Part shown: positions 1 through 8,316 of the stretch, piece after piece | Layout: every line of letters starts with the position of its first letter | How positions within the stretch are numbered: position 1 is the first letter of the stretch | Assembly (NCBI GenBank): GCA_017467305.1 | Contig: JAFTSM010000071.1 | Span: 1 to 64,000 of the forward strand | Direction: 5' to 3' | Length of the DNA stretch: 64,000 nt | Source of the DNA: Candidatus Gastranaerophilales bacterium | GTDB lineage: Bacteria; Cyanobacteriota; Vampirovibrionia; Gastranaerophilales; Gastranaerophilaceae | Made by a program: the position numbers and the translations under genes | The notes under the pieces: model-generated | What the model was told of the DNA's origin: nothing | Seen by the model: the letters and a program-made list of their open reading frames with translations, nothing else | The model's database searches: none

Positions 1-377
1 ACTTGTGGATTTTCATCATTTAATGCTTCTACTAATGGTTCAACTACTTCTTTACCACCTAAACGACCTAAAGCACGAGCAGCACGAACACGTACGTCTA
101 CGTTGCGGTCTTCTCTTAAAGATTCAATTAGAGGAATTGTAGCTGAAACTTCACCTAATTCGCCAAGTGCTCTTGCAGCATATAAACGAACTGAACCGTT
201 ACGGTCATTTTTTAATACGTCGATTAATGGTTCAACAGCGTTAGCATCGCCCATTTCTCCTAATACTCTTGCAGCATTATATCTAACTTTTTCTGAATTG
301 CTAGTTCTTAAATCGTTTAATAATTCATCAAAAGATTTCTTTGCTTGTTTTTTTCTAGAGTTCACACTTATTGTCAT
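1..377 (-). CDS. HEAT-repeat protein, 3' part cut by the window edge
   Basis: The first 125 codons of a minus-strand gene lie here and the rest is beyond base 1. The ATG at 375-377 is preceded by a strong ribosome binding site (GGAGGA). The protein opens with a short basic stretch, then repeats of about 31 residues with the pattern VRYNAARVLGEMGD, VRLYAARALGELGE and VRVRAARALGRLGG. These are the paired-helix units of HEAT / PBS-lyase-like repeats, each with a conserved arginine and an Ala-Ala-Arg-x-Leu-Gly core. Such solenoids are usually protein-binding scaffolds; in cyanobacterial-type genomes some act as bilin lyases, but nothing here indicates a pigment role. There is no signal peptide, so it is probably cytoplasmic. 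A second HEAT protein lies at 51151-52281. Family assignment is secure and the function is unknown. Confidence 0.85.
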   Translation of the reverse strand, partial: MTISVNSRKKQAKKSFDELLNDLRTSNSEKVRYNAARVLGEMGDANAVEPLIDVLKNDRNGSVRLYAARALGELGEVSATIPLIESLREDRNVDVRVRAARALGRLGGKEVVEPLVEALNDENPQ

Positions 378-691
378 TCTTCCTCCGACAAAAAATTTAC
401 TTACTTACCATCACTTATATATAAAAAATTTTAAATTCTATTAATTGCCTTTTGTTGGTTGAATTGTTATGAAATATTAACAAATTTTTTTTACCTTGTC
501 AAATAAAATGTATTTTTAACACTTTATCGCCCTTGGTTATATTAATATAACATATTTTTTGAGAGATTTACACTGTTTTCTTAAATTTTAAACATTCATA
601 TAACAATTGTTTTTTTAATTTTTTGTCAGTTTTAAATAATTTGAGCTTTTTATTGTAACAAAATTTAACAAAAAACTTCTATTTTTGAGTT
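378..691. other. intergenic region between divergent genes
   Basis: This AT-rich stretch holds the minus-strand promoter at 474-502 and the ribosome binding site of the HEAT gene. I see no further open reading frame with a ribosome binding site, no convincing hairpin and no RNA gene in it. Confidence 0.6.
474..502 (-). promoter_or_regulatory. sigma-70-type promoter for the HEAT-repeat gene
   Basis: On the minus strand TTGACA (502-497) and TAATAT (479-474) are separated by exactly 17 bases, close to a consensus housekeeping promoter. The predicted start near 467 leaves a leader of about 90 nt before the ATG at 377. This is one of the best promoter matches in the window. Confidence 0.65.
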
Positions 692-727
692 ATGCTTATA
701 GTATATTGGTGGAGATTGCGTCTTTAC

Positions 728-1717
728 ATGTTGTTTATTTTGAAAAAAATCGCAGTTTTATTTGTTGCTATAAGAGGGTATTCTTTGCCCATATCTATTA
801 TGTCTTGGCTAGTTCCTTTTTTGTTAGCGTTGCTAAATAATGGAAATTTTTATTATGGGATAATTTCTCTTTTAGGAATTGTTATTTTGCACGCAGGAGT
901 CAATGTTTTTGACGATGTTGTAGATTATTATAGAGAAAAAGTCGCTATTGATAAGGGATTGATGCCTTCGTTTAATTTTCAAAAGGGTAAATGTTCCTGT
1001 ATTTTTGATGGTTCTCTCTCTTTTAAAAATTATTGTATTTTATCTTTTATTTTATTCTTTTTATCTCTTCTTATTGCAATTTATTTTTTTTCAATTTATG
1101 GCATTGATTTGTTGCCAATATTAATTCCAACTATTATACTTTGTCTTCTTTACCCAGTTTTAGGTTGTTTAGGACTTGGAGAGTTGATTGTTGCAATAGT
1201 ATTTTCTCCATTGTTATATTTAGGTGTTTATTATGTAATGACTGGTGTTTATTCTATTGATGTACTTTTTATCTCAATATCTACGGGATTATTATCTGTT
1301 GCTGTTCTTCATAATCATATGCTTTTAGATTTTAAATTAGATGAAGCTAGTAGAAAGGTAACTTTATGTAGGCTATGCAAAACAGAACAAAGAGCATTGT
1401 TACTTTTAGGGGTTATTGTTTTTGGTGCTTATTTAAATATTTTTCTTTGCATCTTATTTTCTAAATTGTCACTTATTTATTTTCTGACTTTTTTTAGTTT
1501 TCCAACAGCTATAGTTTTGTATAGGGTAATGTCCATTCACATAAGTAATCCTAATTTAGAAATTAAACCTAATTTTTTTATGGGAAATGTTTCTTCTATA
1601 AAGAAAGCACCTATTGAACAACAAGGATTTTTGATTAAATTTTTAATTGTAAGAAACTTGCTTTCTATTTTTACATTATTAATATGTATAGCAATAGTAT
1701 TGGATAAATTTTTCTAA
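728..1717 (+). CDS. UbiA-family membrane prenyltransferase (MenA-like)
   Basis: About 329 residues with roughly eight hydrophobic segments. Two polar motifs fit the Mg-diphosphate sites of UbiA prenyltransferases: an Asn/Asp motif NVFDDVVDY near residue 72 and a second motif LLDFKLDEASRKVTL near residue 200. The second resembles the DxxxD...GKxT box of MenA-type enzymes. Known members move a polyprenyl chain onto an aromatic acceptor in the inner membrane. No other quinone gene is in the window, so the acceptor is unknown. I chose ATG 728 because GGTGGAG sits at 708-714; an in-frame ATG at 692 would add 12 residues (MLIVYWWRLRLY) and has only a weak site. Its stop overlaps the start of the next gene by one base, so the two are probably translationally coupled. 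Confidence 0.7.
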   Translation: MLFILKKIAVLFVAIRGYSLPISIMSWLVPFLLALLNNGNFYYGIISLLGIVILHAGVNVFDDVVDYYREKVAIDKGLMPSFNFQKGKCSCIFDGSLSFKNYCILSFILFFLSLLIAIYFFSIYGIDLLPILIPTIILCLLYPVLGCLGLGELIVAIVFSPLLYLGVYYVMTGVYSIDVLFISISTGLLSVAVLHNHMLLDFKLDEASRKVTLCRLCKTEQRALLLLGVIVFGAYLNIFLCILFSKLSLIYFLTFFSFPTAIVLYRVMSIHISNPNLEIKPNFFMGNVSSIKKAPIEQQGFLIKFLIVRNLLSIFTLLICIAIVLDKFF

Positions 1718-1947
1718 TGTATATTATTGAAAAAATTATTAAATTATATTTTAAGTTTACGAAAAAAGAGAAAGTTCAGCCGAATTATTCTTCTCTTTCA
1801 AATGATGAACTTGAAGATATTGTTACCTGTAAACATAATTTTATGCCTATAGATTCTACTGGGAGAATATTGGCTTGTTCAAAATGTGGTTATGTTGTAA
1901 CTAAAAAAAGGTTAAAAGAGAACCATAATTTTTTTAAGTATCAATAA
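1717..1947 (+). CDS. small Cys/His protein coupled to the prenyltransferase
   Basis: A 76-residue hypothetical protein beginning in the TAATG overlap with the upstream UbiA-like gene. It has an amphipathic N-terminus (IIEKIIKLYFKF) and then a possible zinc site made of CKHNF (Cys, His) and CSKCGYVV (CxxC) about 18 residues later, like a minimal zinc ribbon. The one-base overlap and lack of its own ribosome binding site suggest it is made with the prenyltransferase. It overlaps the convergent gene 1941-2501 by 7 bases. I do not recognise a named family. Confidence 0.6.
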   Translation: MYIIEKIIKLYFKFTKKEKVQPNYSSLSNDELEDIVTCKHNFMPIDSTGRILACSKCGYVVTKKRLKENHNFFKYQ

Positions 1948-2501
1948 GGTGTTCGTTTAAATAATAATATATATTTGTCTTCACCGTAAAATAGTGTTAA
2001 AACTATGTATTCTATTTCCACTTTTATATCAATATGTGATTTTGGTGGTGGTGCTTTCATTGAATCTTTTGCTGTTGAATAAAATTTATCCTTAACAGTT
2101 GAAGAAAATTTTTGCCAAATTGTTTTTTTTATTTGAGGCGTATTTGCCTCATAAAAATTTATAGGTGTTGCTTCTTTTTTTGCAACTGGGATTATAAATT
2201 GAACTTTTCCATTTTGTTTGAAAAATACATAGTCCTTACCCTTTAATACTCTTGGTGTTAGGGAATAGTATCCTGGTTCTATTGCGTAATCTTTAAAATA
2301 TAAGTATGCAGATGTTCTAAATAGTGGGTATGGTGAATACGCATACTTGATAGAATCTTCATCTTCAAATGGGTCTATATTGTTATATAGTTGTGATTCA
2401 AAAGGAAATGCCGCTTCGTAAAGCGAATCATAATCTAATTCTGTGGCAAAACTTCCAGCTGTAAATATTAATAAAACAAGTACAACAAATAAATTTTTCA
2501 T
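1941..2501 (-). CDS. secreted hypothetical protein
   Basis: A 186-residue protein with a clear signal peptide: MKNLFVVLVLLIFTAGSFAT, predicted cleavage after SFA. The mature part is rich in Tyr, Phe and acidic residues (EAAFPFESQLYNNIDPFEDED) and ends in a hydrophobic strand followed by LLFKRTPY. No cysteines, repeats or catalytic motif are evident. It would be exported to the periplasm or beyond. It is monocistronic, convergent with the previous gene and divergent from lysA. I cannot assign a family. Confidence 0.6.
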   Translation of the reverse strand: MKNLFVVLVLLIFTAGSFATELDYDSLYEAAFPFESQLYNNIDPFEDEDSIKYAYSPYPLFRTSAYLYFKDYAIEPGYYSLTPRVLKGKDYVFFKQNGKVQFIIPVAKKEATPINFYEANTPQIKKTIWQKFSSTVKDKFYSTAKDSMKAPPPKSHIDIKVEIEYIVLTLFYGEDKYILLFKRTPY

Positions 2502-2581
2502 AATTTATATAATAATACTTTTTGAGTATTAATCAAGGTTAATTTTATGATAGAATTTAGACAAAGATTTTAGGAGATAGT

Positions 2582-3907
2582 ATGAAAACCGCTAACCAGA
2601 ACATTAAACCAGTAACGACTCAAATCAATGAAAATGGAAATATTCAAATAGGAGGTTGTGATTTAGTCGATTTAGCTAATCAATATGGAACGCCTTTGTA
2701 TGTATTTGATGAACAAACAATTCGTTCGATGACAAATAGTTATAAGGAAGCATTTAAGTCTTACCCTAAAATGAAAATGATGTTTGCATCAAAAGCATTT
2801 ATGACAAAAGCTATTTGTAAAATAATGGAACAAGAAGGTTTTGGCTTAGATTTATGTTCTGGGGGTGAAATTTATACTGCAAATGCTTCTGGTTTTGATA
2901 TGTCTAAGACTTTATTTAATGGTAATAATAAATCTTATGATGATTTAGTTTTAGCTCTAGAATATGGCGTTGGAACTATATCTGTTGATAATTTCTTTGA
3001 ATTAGCGTTATTAAATGATATTGCAAAATCACAAGATAAAGTTGTTCGTATATTGTTAAGAATAACTCCTGGGATTGAATGTCATACTCATGAGTATATT
3101 CAGACTGGTCACTTGGATTCTAAATTTGGTTTTGATTTAATGCAATTAGATGAAGCTATTACTTTGATTAAAGATGAATATAAAAATCTCAATTTAATAG
3201 GTTTACACGCACATATAGGTTCACAAATTTTTGAAAATAAAGTTTATTATGATGAAGTTGAAGTTATCTTTAAAGAAATAAAAAGAATTAAAGATAAGTT
3301 TGGAATTACCCTTCAAGAAGTCAATCTTGGTGGTGGCTTAGGTATCAAATATACAGAAGAAGATAAACCTATTTCTGTATATGATATTGCAGAAACAATT
3401 ATTGAATCTATAAAAATCAACTCAAAAAAATATGAAATAGAAGAACCAACTGTTTTTATAGAACCTGGTAGAAGTATGGTTGGAACAGCTGGTGTAACAA
3501 TTTATACGGCTGGTAGTTCTAAGCAAGTGCCAAATGGTAGAAGATATCAAGCAGTTGATGGTGGTATGTCTGATAATGCAAGACCAAGTTTGTATCAAGC
3601 AGTTTATACTGTAGAAGTTGCAAATAAACCTAATGAAACAGAAACAGAAGTTGTTACAATTGCAGGTAAACATTGTGAATCTGGAGATATTTTAGCAAAA
3701 GATGTTAATCTCCCAATTATTGAAGAGGGGGATGTTATCTGTTTCTATAATACTGGTGCTTATGGTTACTCTATGTCTAGTAATTATAATAGGGTTTTAA
3801 AACCAGCTGTTGTACTTGTAAATAATGGAAAATCTGATATTATTATTAATAGACAAACATATGAACAGTTATGTGAGTCTGATGTTATACCTGATAGATT
3901 GAAATAG
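2582..3907 (+). CDS. lysA: diaminopimelate decarboxylase
   Basis: A PLP enzyme of fold type III that decarboxylates meso-diaminopimelate to L-lysine, the last step of lysine synthesis. The 441-residue length is normal for LysA. Visible landmarks are the PLP-lysine context MMFASKAFMTKAI near residue 70, the HAHIGSQ motif, the glycine-rich GGGLGIKY phosphate-binding loop, EPGRSMVG, and the C-terminal CESGDILAKD, which carries the cysteine that acts across the dimer interface. The ribosome binding site TAGGAGATAG directly precedes ATG 2582. An extended -10 (TGATAGAAT, 2548-2556) lies upstream. It heads a co-directional run with cdaA (7-base gap) and eda. dapB, earlier in the same pathway, is at 25731-26528. 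Confidence 0.95.
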   Translation: MKTANQNIKPVTTQINENGNIQIGGCDLVDLANQYGTPLYVFDEQTIRSMTNSYKEAFKSYPKMKMMFASKAFMTKAICKIMEQEGFGLDLCSGGEIYTANASGFDMSKTLFNGNNKSYDDLVLALEYGVGTISVDNFFELALLNDIAKSQDKVVRILLRITPGIECHTHEYIQTGHLDSKFGFDLMQLDEAITLIKDEYKNLNLIGLHAHIGSQIFENKVYYDEVEVIFKEIKRIKDKFGITLQEVNLGGGLGIKYTEEDKPISVYDIAETIIESIKINSKKYEIEEPTVFIEPGRSMVGTAGVTIYTAGSSKQVPNGRRYQAVDGGMSDNARPSLYQAVYTVEVANKPNETETEVVTIAGKHCESGDILAKDVNLPIIEEGDVICFYNTGAYGYSMSSNYNRVLKPAVVLVNNGKSDIIINRQTYEQLCESDVIPDRLK

Positions 3908-3914
3908 GTAATTG

Positions 3915-4811
3915 ATGTTCGAGACAATGCTGAACTTATTTAAAGATATGTTTCCAAGTGAGGGGCTAGTTGCTTCTACAGTGTTAACTTGGAAGGATTT
4001 TTTACAAGTTTTTGTTATTGTTCTTGTTGTCTTTTATGTTTATATGCGTTTTATTAAAGATACACAGTCTGAAAAGTTGGTAAGAGGTATTCTGTTCTTT
4101 ATCATTACCGCTTGGGTTTTCAGTGCTGTGTTGATTGCTTTAGAATTTAATATTTTAGGTCAAATTGCGCAATATTTATTGACTGGTATTTTGCTTTCAA
4201 TGGTTATTGTGTTCCAACCAGAATTGAGAAAATTGTTGGTTCATTTAGGACAAACTAAGTTTGTGGGTAAAAATTTTCTTTGGTTCAAAAAAGATAATAA
4301 TGAAAATAAAACAAATGTTATTAAAGAAATAACAGAAGCTGTTAAATATTGTAGTAGAGTTAAGCGTGGTGCGCTTATTGTTGTACAAAAAGAACAAGAT
4401 AAATCTTTCTATAATGAAGTAGGTACAACAATTAATGCTGATATTTCAACAGAATTGATTTTGACTATATTTTTTCCAAATACACCGTTGCATGACGGCG
4501 CTATGGTTGTTCATAATGATAAAATTTTGGCTGCTGGGGTGTTGTTACCTTTAACGGAAGACCCTAAATTAAGCTGGAGATATGGAACAAGACATAGAGC
4601 TGCAATTGGTGCTAGTGAAATTTCTGATTCTGCTTGTATTGTTGTTTCAGAAGAAACTGGTGATATTTCAATTGCTATTGATGGTATTTTGAAAAAATAT
4701 GAAGATATAACTAAATTTAAAGACGATTTAGAAACAATTATCGGAAATGAAACAAAAGAAAAAGCCGAAAATGTATTTATGCAAAATTTGTTGAAGTTAA
4801 GAAAGAAATAG
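3915..4811 (+). CDS. cdaA: diadenylate cyclase CdaA (c-di-AMP synthase)
   Basis: About 298 residues: three N-terminal membrane helices (residues ~20-100) and then a DisA_N/DAC catalytic domain. The two signature motifs are present: TPLHDGAMVV (DGA) near residue 195 and GTRHRAAIGASE (RHR) near 230. The enzyme condenses two ATP to cyclic di-AMP, which in other bacteria controls osmolyte transport and wall homeostasis. An in-frame TTG at 3912 would add one residue; I prefer ATG 3915. It sits between lysA and eda rather than next to cdaR or glmM as in Firmicutes. No CdaR-like YbbR protein is in the window. Confidence 0.92.
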   Translation: MFETMLNLFKDMFPSEGLVASTVLTWKDFLQVFVIVLVVFYVYMRFIKDTQSEKLVRGILFFIITAWVFSAVLIALEFNILGQIAQYLLTGILLSMVIVFQPELRKLLVHLGQTKFVGKNFLWFKKDNNENKTNVIKEITEAVKYCSRVKRGALIVVQKEQDKSFYNEVGTTINADISTELILTIFFPNTPLHDGAMVVHNDKILAAGVLLPLTEDPKLSWRYGTRHRAAIGASEISDSACIVVSEETGDISIAIDGILKKYEDITKFKDDLETIIGNETKEKAENVFMQNLLKLRKK

Positions 4812-4814
4812 AGT

Positions 4815-5432
4815 ATGAACCCAATAGATAAAATTTCTGCAGAAAAATTATTTGCAGTATTAAGGATGCAAGAAGAAAATAAAGCTAAAGATATTATCAA
4901 AGCATTATATGATGGTGGCATTAAAATCATTGAAGTAGTTATTGAAACACCAGAAATGGTTAAATTAATTGAAGAAATAACAAAGCAAGATGATAGACCA
5001 ATGATTATGGCTGGTGGTATTATTACTCAACGTCAAGCTCAAGTGGCTATTAATTCTGGTGCTGATGTTATTGTTTCTCCTGTTACTCAAATGAATTTAG
5101 TTCGTTTATGTAAAACACAAAGAACACCTTTGATTATGACAGCTGCTACACCAAATGAAGCATATTCTGCTTGGAAAGCAAGAACTCAGTTAATAAAAAT
5201 TTCACCTACTAACCCTATGGGTGGTGCTGATTATATTGAAGATTTATTACGTCCTATGAGATTCTTAGATGTAATTGCAGCAGGTAGTATTCAAATAGAT
5301 GATATTCCTGCATATTTAAGGGCTGGAGCTAAAGCTGTTGGTATTGGTCGTGCTTTGTATAAAGATGTTGATTTGACTGAAATAAAAGAACTGGCAGAAG
5401 AAGCCGTAGAGAAGGTTAGGTTATTCAAATAA
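4815..5432 (+). CDS. eda: KDPG/KHG aldolase (Eda family)
   Basis: A 205-residue class I aldolase of the Eda family, which cleaves 2-keto-3-deoxy-6-phosphogluconate (or 4-hydroxy-2-oxoglutarate) to pyruvate and glyceraldehyde-3-phosphate (or glyoxylate). Landmarks are the catalytic glutamate in IIEVVIETPE (~residue 40), AGGIITQRQA, the Schiff-base lysine context LIKISPTNPMGG (~130) and the phosphate loop AAGSIQIDDIPAYLRAGAKAVGIG near the C-terminus. The start lies 3 bases after the cdaA stop, so co-transcription is likely. No edd is in the window, so whether it serves an Entner-Doudoroff or an amino/uronic acid route cannot be decided. Confidence 0.88.
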   Translation: MNPIDKISAEKLFAVLRMQEENKAKDIIKALYDGGIKIIEVVIETPEMVKLIEEITKQDDRPMIMAGGIITQRQAQVAINSGADVIVSPVTQMNLVRLCKTQRTPLIMTAATPNEAYSAWKARTQLIKISPTNPMGGADYIEDLLRPMRFLDVIAAGSIQIDDIPAYLRAGAKAVGIGRALYKDVDLTEIKELAEEAVEKVRLFK

Positions 5433-5451
5433 AAATTATTTAGGGGATATG

Positions 5452-6891
5452 ATGACAAAATTAATATTTGAAAAAACTAAAGAAAATACAAATGGAATAA
5501 ATTTAATAGAAGAAACTATTAATTTTAGCTTTATTGATAAAAAGTTTTTAAATGAAGATAGTTCTTCTGTTTTGCCAGAAATTTCTGAACTTGAAGTTAT
5601 GCGTCACTATAAAGAACTTTCTGATAAAAATTTCTGTATCGAGAAAGGTTTTTATCCTTTAGGTTCTTGCACAATGAAGTATAATCCAAAAGTTAATGAG
5701 GTTTTGTCTGTATTAGAAGATTTTTGTGAACTTCATCCACATCAAGATGATGAAGATTCTCAAGGTTCTTTAAAGTTAATGTACAATTTGCAGGAAGCCT
5801 TAAAAGTTGTAACTGGTATGGATGCAATAACATTACAACCAGCTGCTGGTGCACATGGTGAACTTTGTGGAATGATGATTGTCAAAAAGTATTTTGAAAC
5901 AATTGGTGAAAATAGAAAAAATGTTATTATTCCAGATTCTGCACACGGTACAAATCCGGCTAGTGCTGCTATGTGTGGATTTAACATTCTTGAAATTAAA
6001 TCAAATGAAAAAGGTTTAGTTGATTTAGACGCACTAAAATCCGTTTTAGATAATAATACAGCTGCTATAATGCTTACAAATCCAAATACATTGGGTTTAT
6101 TTGAGGAAGATATTTTAGAAATTTCAAAGCTTGTTCATGAAACTGGTGGTCTATTATATTATGATGGTGCAAATATGAATGCCATTATGGGGCACACAAA
6201 CCCAGCATTAATGGGCTTTGATATTGTTCATATGAATTTGCATAAGACATTTTCAACCCCTCATGGCGGAGGTGGACCAGGTGCTGGTCCAGTTGCCGTT
6301 GTTTCAAAATTGAAAGATTATCTTCCAGTTCCAGTAATTGATTTTGACGGTAAAAAATATTCAAGAAAATATGATGTTAAGCATACTATCGGAAAAATGA
6401 AAGCGTTTTATGGTAATTTTTCTGTTTTAGTTCGTGCTTATGCGTACATTTTATTAATGGGTAAAGAATTAAAAGATGTTAGTTCTTACGCTGTTTTAAA
6501 TGCAAATTATATGATGAATAAATTAAAAGAGCATTATCTATTACCATATGATAGAAAATGTATGCACGAATTTGTTCTATCTGGTGATTGGCAAAAAGAG
6601 CAAGGTGTTAATACTCTAGCTATTGCAAAGAGGTTAATGGACGGAAACTTCCACCCACCTACAATTTATTTTCCATTAATTGTTCATGAAGCAATTATGA
6701 TTGAACCAACAGAATCTGAAACAAAAGAGCGTTTAGATGAGTTTATTGAAACTATGATACAAATTGCTAAAGAAGTTAAAGAAAATCCAGAGGAAGTATT
6801 AAAGCATCCATTGAATACTCCTGTTAGAAAAGTTGATGAGACTTTAGCAGCAAGAAAACCTGATTTAGCATATAAAAAGGGTAAAGTATGA
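5452..6891 (+). CDS. gcvPB: glycine dehydrogenase (decarboxylating) subunit 2
   Basis: A 479-residue C-terminal-half P protein of the glycine cleavage system. It is PLP-dependent and decarboxylates glycine, passing the aminomethyl group to lipoyl-GcvH. The PLP-lysine motif HKTFSTPHGGGGPGAGPV is intact (~residue 270), and GFYPLGSCTMKYNPK near residue 65 is typical. This is the two-subunit type of P protein, as in Firmicutes, Thermotoga and Melainabacteria-like genomes. I chose the second of two adjacent ATGs (5452) because AGGGG at 5442-5446 is only 2 bases from the first. gcvPA, gcvT and gcvH are not adjacent, which is unusual. The stop overlaps the next ATG by 4 bases. Confidence 0.93.
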   Translation: MTKLIFEKTKENTNGINLIEETINFSFIDKKFLNEDSSSVLPEISELEVMRHYKELSDKNFCIEKGFYPLGSCTMKYNPKVNEVLSVLEDFCELHPHQDDEDSQGSLKLMYNLQEALKVVTGMDAITLQPAAGAHGELCGMMIVKKYFETIGENRKNVIIPDSAHGTNPASAAMCGFNILEIKSNEKGLVDLDALKSVLDNNTAAIMLTNPNTLGLFEEDILEISKLVHETGGLLYYDGANMNAIMGHTNPALMGFDIVHMNLHKTFSTPHGGGGPGAGPVAVVSKLKDYLPVPVIDFDGKKYSRKYDVKHTIGKMKAFYGNFSVLVRAYAYILLMGKELKDVSSYAVLNANYMMNKLKEHYLLPYDRKCMHEFVLSGDWQKEQGVNTLAIAKRLMDGNFHPPTIYFPLIVHEAIMIEPTESETKERLDEFIETMIQIAKEVKENPEEVLKHPLNTPVRKVDETLAARKPDLAYKKGKV

Positions 6892-7079
6892 TAGTTAGAA
6901 TTTTAATATTATTGTTATCATTTATTTTATTTGTAAATTTGTGCATTATAACAATTGGCTACATAAAAGGTGAAAATTTATACCAAAAATATGGGAAGCA
7001 AATTTTGATTGGGTTTGCACTATTTATATTTATGGTACTTGCTTTTTATTTGGCTATTGCATTAATTGGCTTGAATTAG
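6888..7079 (+). CDS. small two-helix membrane protein
   Basis: A 63-residue protein with two membrane helices (residues ~3-26 and ~41-62) joined by a short charged loop, YIKGENLYQKYGKQ. It begins in an ATGA overlap with gcvPB and is followed after 13 bases by the SPFH protein, so it is probably co-transcribed. Its position just before a prohibitin-like protein suggests a membrane partner role; that is inference only. No family recognised. Confidence 0.6.
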   Translation: MIVRILILLLSFILFVNLCIITIGYIKGENLYQKYGKQILIGFALFIFMVLAFYLAIALIGLN

Positions 7080-7092
7080 AAAAGGGGATTTT

Positions 7093-7884
7093 ATGAATAA
7101 AAAATTATTAAGTGTACCAATTGCTGCTGTGTTATTATTTCTAGCATTTATAATCATGTTTAATCCATTTGTAATGGTTGGTCCTGGTGAAAGAGGTATT
7201 AAAATAAAACTAGGTCAAGTTGAACCAGAAGTTTATAATGAAGGTTTACATTTTATTTTCCCATTTATTCAAAAATTTAAGACGATGAATGTAAAAACTC
7301 AAAAAACTACAGTTAAAACAGCTGTTTATACAAAGGATATTCAACAAGCAAGAATTACATATGTTTTAAACTTTAATGTTCAACCAGATAAAGTTAATAA
7401 ATTATTCCAAGAAGTTGGTATGGATTATATTAACACTATTTTAACTCCTGTGGTTGAAGGTACTATTAAAGATATTATTGGTAAATGGAATGCACAAGAT
7501 TTAATTGCTAATAGAGAAAAGGCTACTGGTGATATTCTCTTTAAATTGCAGTCTCAATTGAAAGATAACTACATTAATGTTACTGATTTTCAAATGGTTG
7601 AGATTAACTATTCTGATGTATTTGAAAGAGCAATTGAAAGTAAAGTAACTGCTGAACAAGAAGCTTTAAAGGCAAAAAACAAAACTGTTCAAGTAGAAGA
7701 AGAAGCTAAGCAAAAAGTTATTGCAGCTCAAGCAGAAGCAAAATCTATGGCTATAAGAGCTCAAGCATTAAGTCAAAATAAATCTTTAGTTGAATATGAA
7801 GCTGTTCAAAAGTGGGATGGCAAAATGCCTCAATATATGATGGGAAATTCTGTTCCATTTATAAATATAGGAGCAAAAAAATAG
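7093..7884 (+). CDS. SPFH/prohibitin-family membrane protein
   Basis: A 263-residue band-7 protein. An N-terminal membrane anchor (residues ~5-25) is followed by the SPFH domain opening VGPGERGIKIKLGQVEPEVYNEGLHFIFPF, then an Ala/Glu/Lys-rich coiled coil (EQEALKAKNKTVQVEEEAKQ) around residues 185-235. Prohibitins and HflC/HflK form large membrane-bound rings that scaffold membrane domains and restrain the protease FtsH. Single-gene organisation without an hflK partner fits the prohibitin-like type. The ribosome binding site AAAGGGG precedes ATG 7093. A terminator follows directly, making this the last gene of the lysA-cdaA-eda-gcvPB run. Confidence 0.85.
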   Translation: MNKKLLSVPIAAVLLFLAFIIMFNPFVMVGPGERGIKIKLGQVEPEVYNEGLHFIFPFIQKFKTMNVKTQKTTVKTAVYTKDIQQARITYVLNFNVQPDKVNKLFQEVGMDYINTILTPVVEGTIKDIIGKWNAQDLIANREKATGDILFKLQSQLKDNYINVTDFQMVEINYSDVFERAIESKVTAEQEALKAKNKTVQVEEEAKQKVIAAQAEAKSMAIRAQALSQNKSLVEYEAVQKWDGKMPQYMMGNSVPFINIGAKK

Positions 7885-7890
7885 ATTATA

Positions 7891-7916
7891 AAACTCGGTG
7901 AAAGCCGAGTTTTTTA
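7891..7916 (+). terminator. intrinsic terminator after the SPFH gene
   Basis: CTCGG (7894-7898), loop TGAAAG and CCGAG (7905-7909) form a G+C stem extended by A/T pairs, followed by six T. It ends the 2.6-7.9 kb transcription unit. Confidence 0.85.
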
Positions 7917-7983
7917 TTTCAATTAATTATTTCAATTTTGTTAATAATTTGCCTATTTTATTGAAATTAGGTTGAATAATAAT

Positions 7984-8316
7984 ATGACAGATAATAATGA
8001 TAATGTAGTAGATATATTTACGAAGACTCCAAAAGAAGGAGATACTTTGCGTCAGCGTTTCTTCAAAGGTTTTCAGTATGTAAAGCTTACAAAAGATGAG
8101 AATGGAAACTATTTTAAGGAAGAAGATTTAAGAGCTTACGCACAAAAAACTTTTTACATAGTTACAGTAATGAAAAATAATGGTCTTGGAGTTGCGCTTT
8201 ATAAGTATAAAGTACCTTATGAGTCATTACTGGACTTCTTTAATAAGTTTAGACACAATGAATCTTACGGAGAAATCATAGATATAGAAAGATATGTTCC
8301 GGAAGATTTAGCGTAA
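7984..8316 (+). CDS. conserved small protein upstream of the radical SAM gene
   Basis: A 110-residue soluble protein, basic in the middle (LRQRFFKGFQYVKLTKDENG), ending in IDIERYVPEDLA. There is no signal peptide or metal motif. ATG 7984 is chosen over an in-frame TTG at 7972 because TAGG (7968-7971) would be only one base from the TTG. Its stop is directly followed by the ATG of the radical SAM gene, so the two are coupled. The position suggests a link to the radical SAM/RNase G pair. No family recognised. Confidence 0.6.
   Translation: MTDNNDNVVDIFTKTPKEGDTLRQRFFKGFQYVKLTKDENGNYFKEEDLRAYAQKTFYIVTVMKNNGLGVALYKYKVPYESLLDFFNKFRHNESYGEIIDIERYVPEDLA

Noticed and set aside
103..444. 113-codon plus-strand frame at the left edge
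   Set aside because: Antisense to the HEAT-repeat gene, which has a strong ribosome binding site, promoter and clear repeats.
4511..4930. 139-codon minus-strand frame over cdaA and eda
   Set aside because: Spans two well-supported genes in antisense, with no ribosome binding site and no natural domain.
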